Shown here piece after piece: positions 39,474 through 39,969 of a stretch of DNA of 39,969 nucleotides. The DNA comes from Acidimicrobiaceae bacterium (GTDB lineage Bacteria > Actinomycetota > Acidimicrobiia > Acidimicrobiales > RAAP-2): contig PLEI01000059.1 in assembly GCA_003136415.1 (NCBI GenBank), positions 1-39,969 of the forward strand, written 5' to 3'. The position numbers were made by a program, and so were the translations under genes. Within the stretch, counting starts at the first letter, position 1, and each line of letters starts with the position of its first letter. The notes under the pieces are model-generated. The model did no database searches. It had not been told where the DNA came from and saw only the letters and a list, made by a program, of their open reading frames with translations.

Positions 39474-39969
39474 CGCGATACCTCCAGTGATCCCAACTGT
39501 ACAAACAGATTCACCTATCTAAATGTCCCTACAAGGCACCTTAAGGCCACCACATCAACTCAAAACTCCACCGAACTTAGAGCTTCGAAACTAGTCAGGC
39601 ATCCCTCATGGCGCTGGTGGCAAGGAGGCCGATTCTTGGTGAGCAAGGTCAAATGAGCTGGTGAAGCCTCGGAATCGGTCCTCAAATCGCCTCCGAAAGA
39701 CCTTTGATCTACTGGTCTTTCCATTTGTCCGAATGCCCCACCACGTGACAATGAGAATTATCCGTTCTGCGCAGCGGCGAAAATCGATGCCGGCCCCTCT
39801 CGAAATAGTTGGCTCAGTAGTGCCCACGAAGGCGCGTATCTTCAGCTCGTCTCCACCAGTGGGGCAGGCGACGAAACTAACGGAATTAGATGTCGTGGAA
39901 CGGAGTGTGGCAGGAACTCGCCTCTCCTAGATTCTGCGGTATGGACAATCTCAATGACAGCCGGTGGCG
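39474..39969. other. Window end: no convincing gene, one hairpin
   Basis: GAAAGACC (39695-39702) and GGTCTTTC (39714-39721) form a perfect eight-base stem with an 11-base loop. Overlapping frames on both strands exist but none has a ribosome site or recognisable sequence. An ATG at 39942 opens a frame that runs off the end and could be the start of the next gene. Confidence 0.35.

Noticed and set aside
39735-39745. GCCCCACCACG word at 39735 as an alternative attR
   Set aside because: It matches the tRNA end over fewer bases, has no T-arm-like stem before it and no TCGCCA pair nearby.
39942-39969. ATG near the window end as the start of a new gene
   Set aside because: Only nine codons are visible and no ribosome site precedes it, so it cannot be supported.

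Overview
The window is high-GC DNA with actinobacterial habits: GTG starts, ATGA overlaps between genes and several apparently leaderless starts. The left-flank genes (a cytochrome bc-type b subunit in separate polypeptides, a CtaG-like oxidase assembly factor, DUF2252, DUF3291) and a prepilin-LamG protein would suit a deep-branching actinobacterium such as Acidimicrobiia. No rRNA is present, so this placement is an inference.

Layout. (1) 1-7300 looks like core chromosome: the end of a cytochrome b gene and its partner subunit, a peptidase E-like/amidase pair, a small membrane protein, a DUF3291 protein, tRNA-Ala(TGC), and a three-gene unit (membrane protein, DUF2252, CtaG). (2) 7301-35798 reads as an integrated genomic island of about 28.4 kb. 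It starts at the 3' end of tRNA-Ile(GAT). First come an Xis-like HTH gene and a tyrosine recombinase with unusual extra HTH modules. These are followed by an XRE antitoxin with a broken toxin, a full type I restriction-modification locus (hsdM, hsdS, hsdR, a YgjP-like metallopeptidase and a GIY-YIG/RAMA-like protein), an HNH-like plus trypsin-like protease pair, a Panacea (DUF4065) antitoxin with an unknown partner, a secreted protein, an HNH protein, a HEPN-like protein, a doubly frameshifted hydrolase, a GntR-ABC operon, a prepilin-LamG protein and an Imm-5-like immunity protein. (3) 35799-39969 is flank: an autoregulated GntR locus controlling two related membrane-anchored proteins (at least one a beta-propeller), then small membrane or unknown genes.

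The most interesting structure is in the non-coding DNA of the island. A right-end module occurs three times (23888-24450, 29059-29305, 35257-35798). It carries a conserved hairpin. Pairs of TCGCCA motifs spaced exactly 21 bp lie just inside the tRNA-Ile end, just inside the right end, and in two copies of the module. The right end finishes with a sequence that looks like a tRNA T-arm plus acceptor end and shares 12 bp with tRNA-Ile. I read these as attL, attR and integrase arm-type sites, and the island as an accretion of two or three related elements. The recombinase carries one inserted and about four C-terminal HTH-like modules, which may be what reads the repeated sites. None of this could be tested by database search here.
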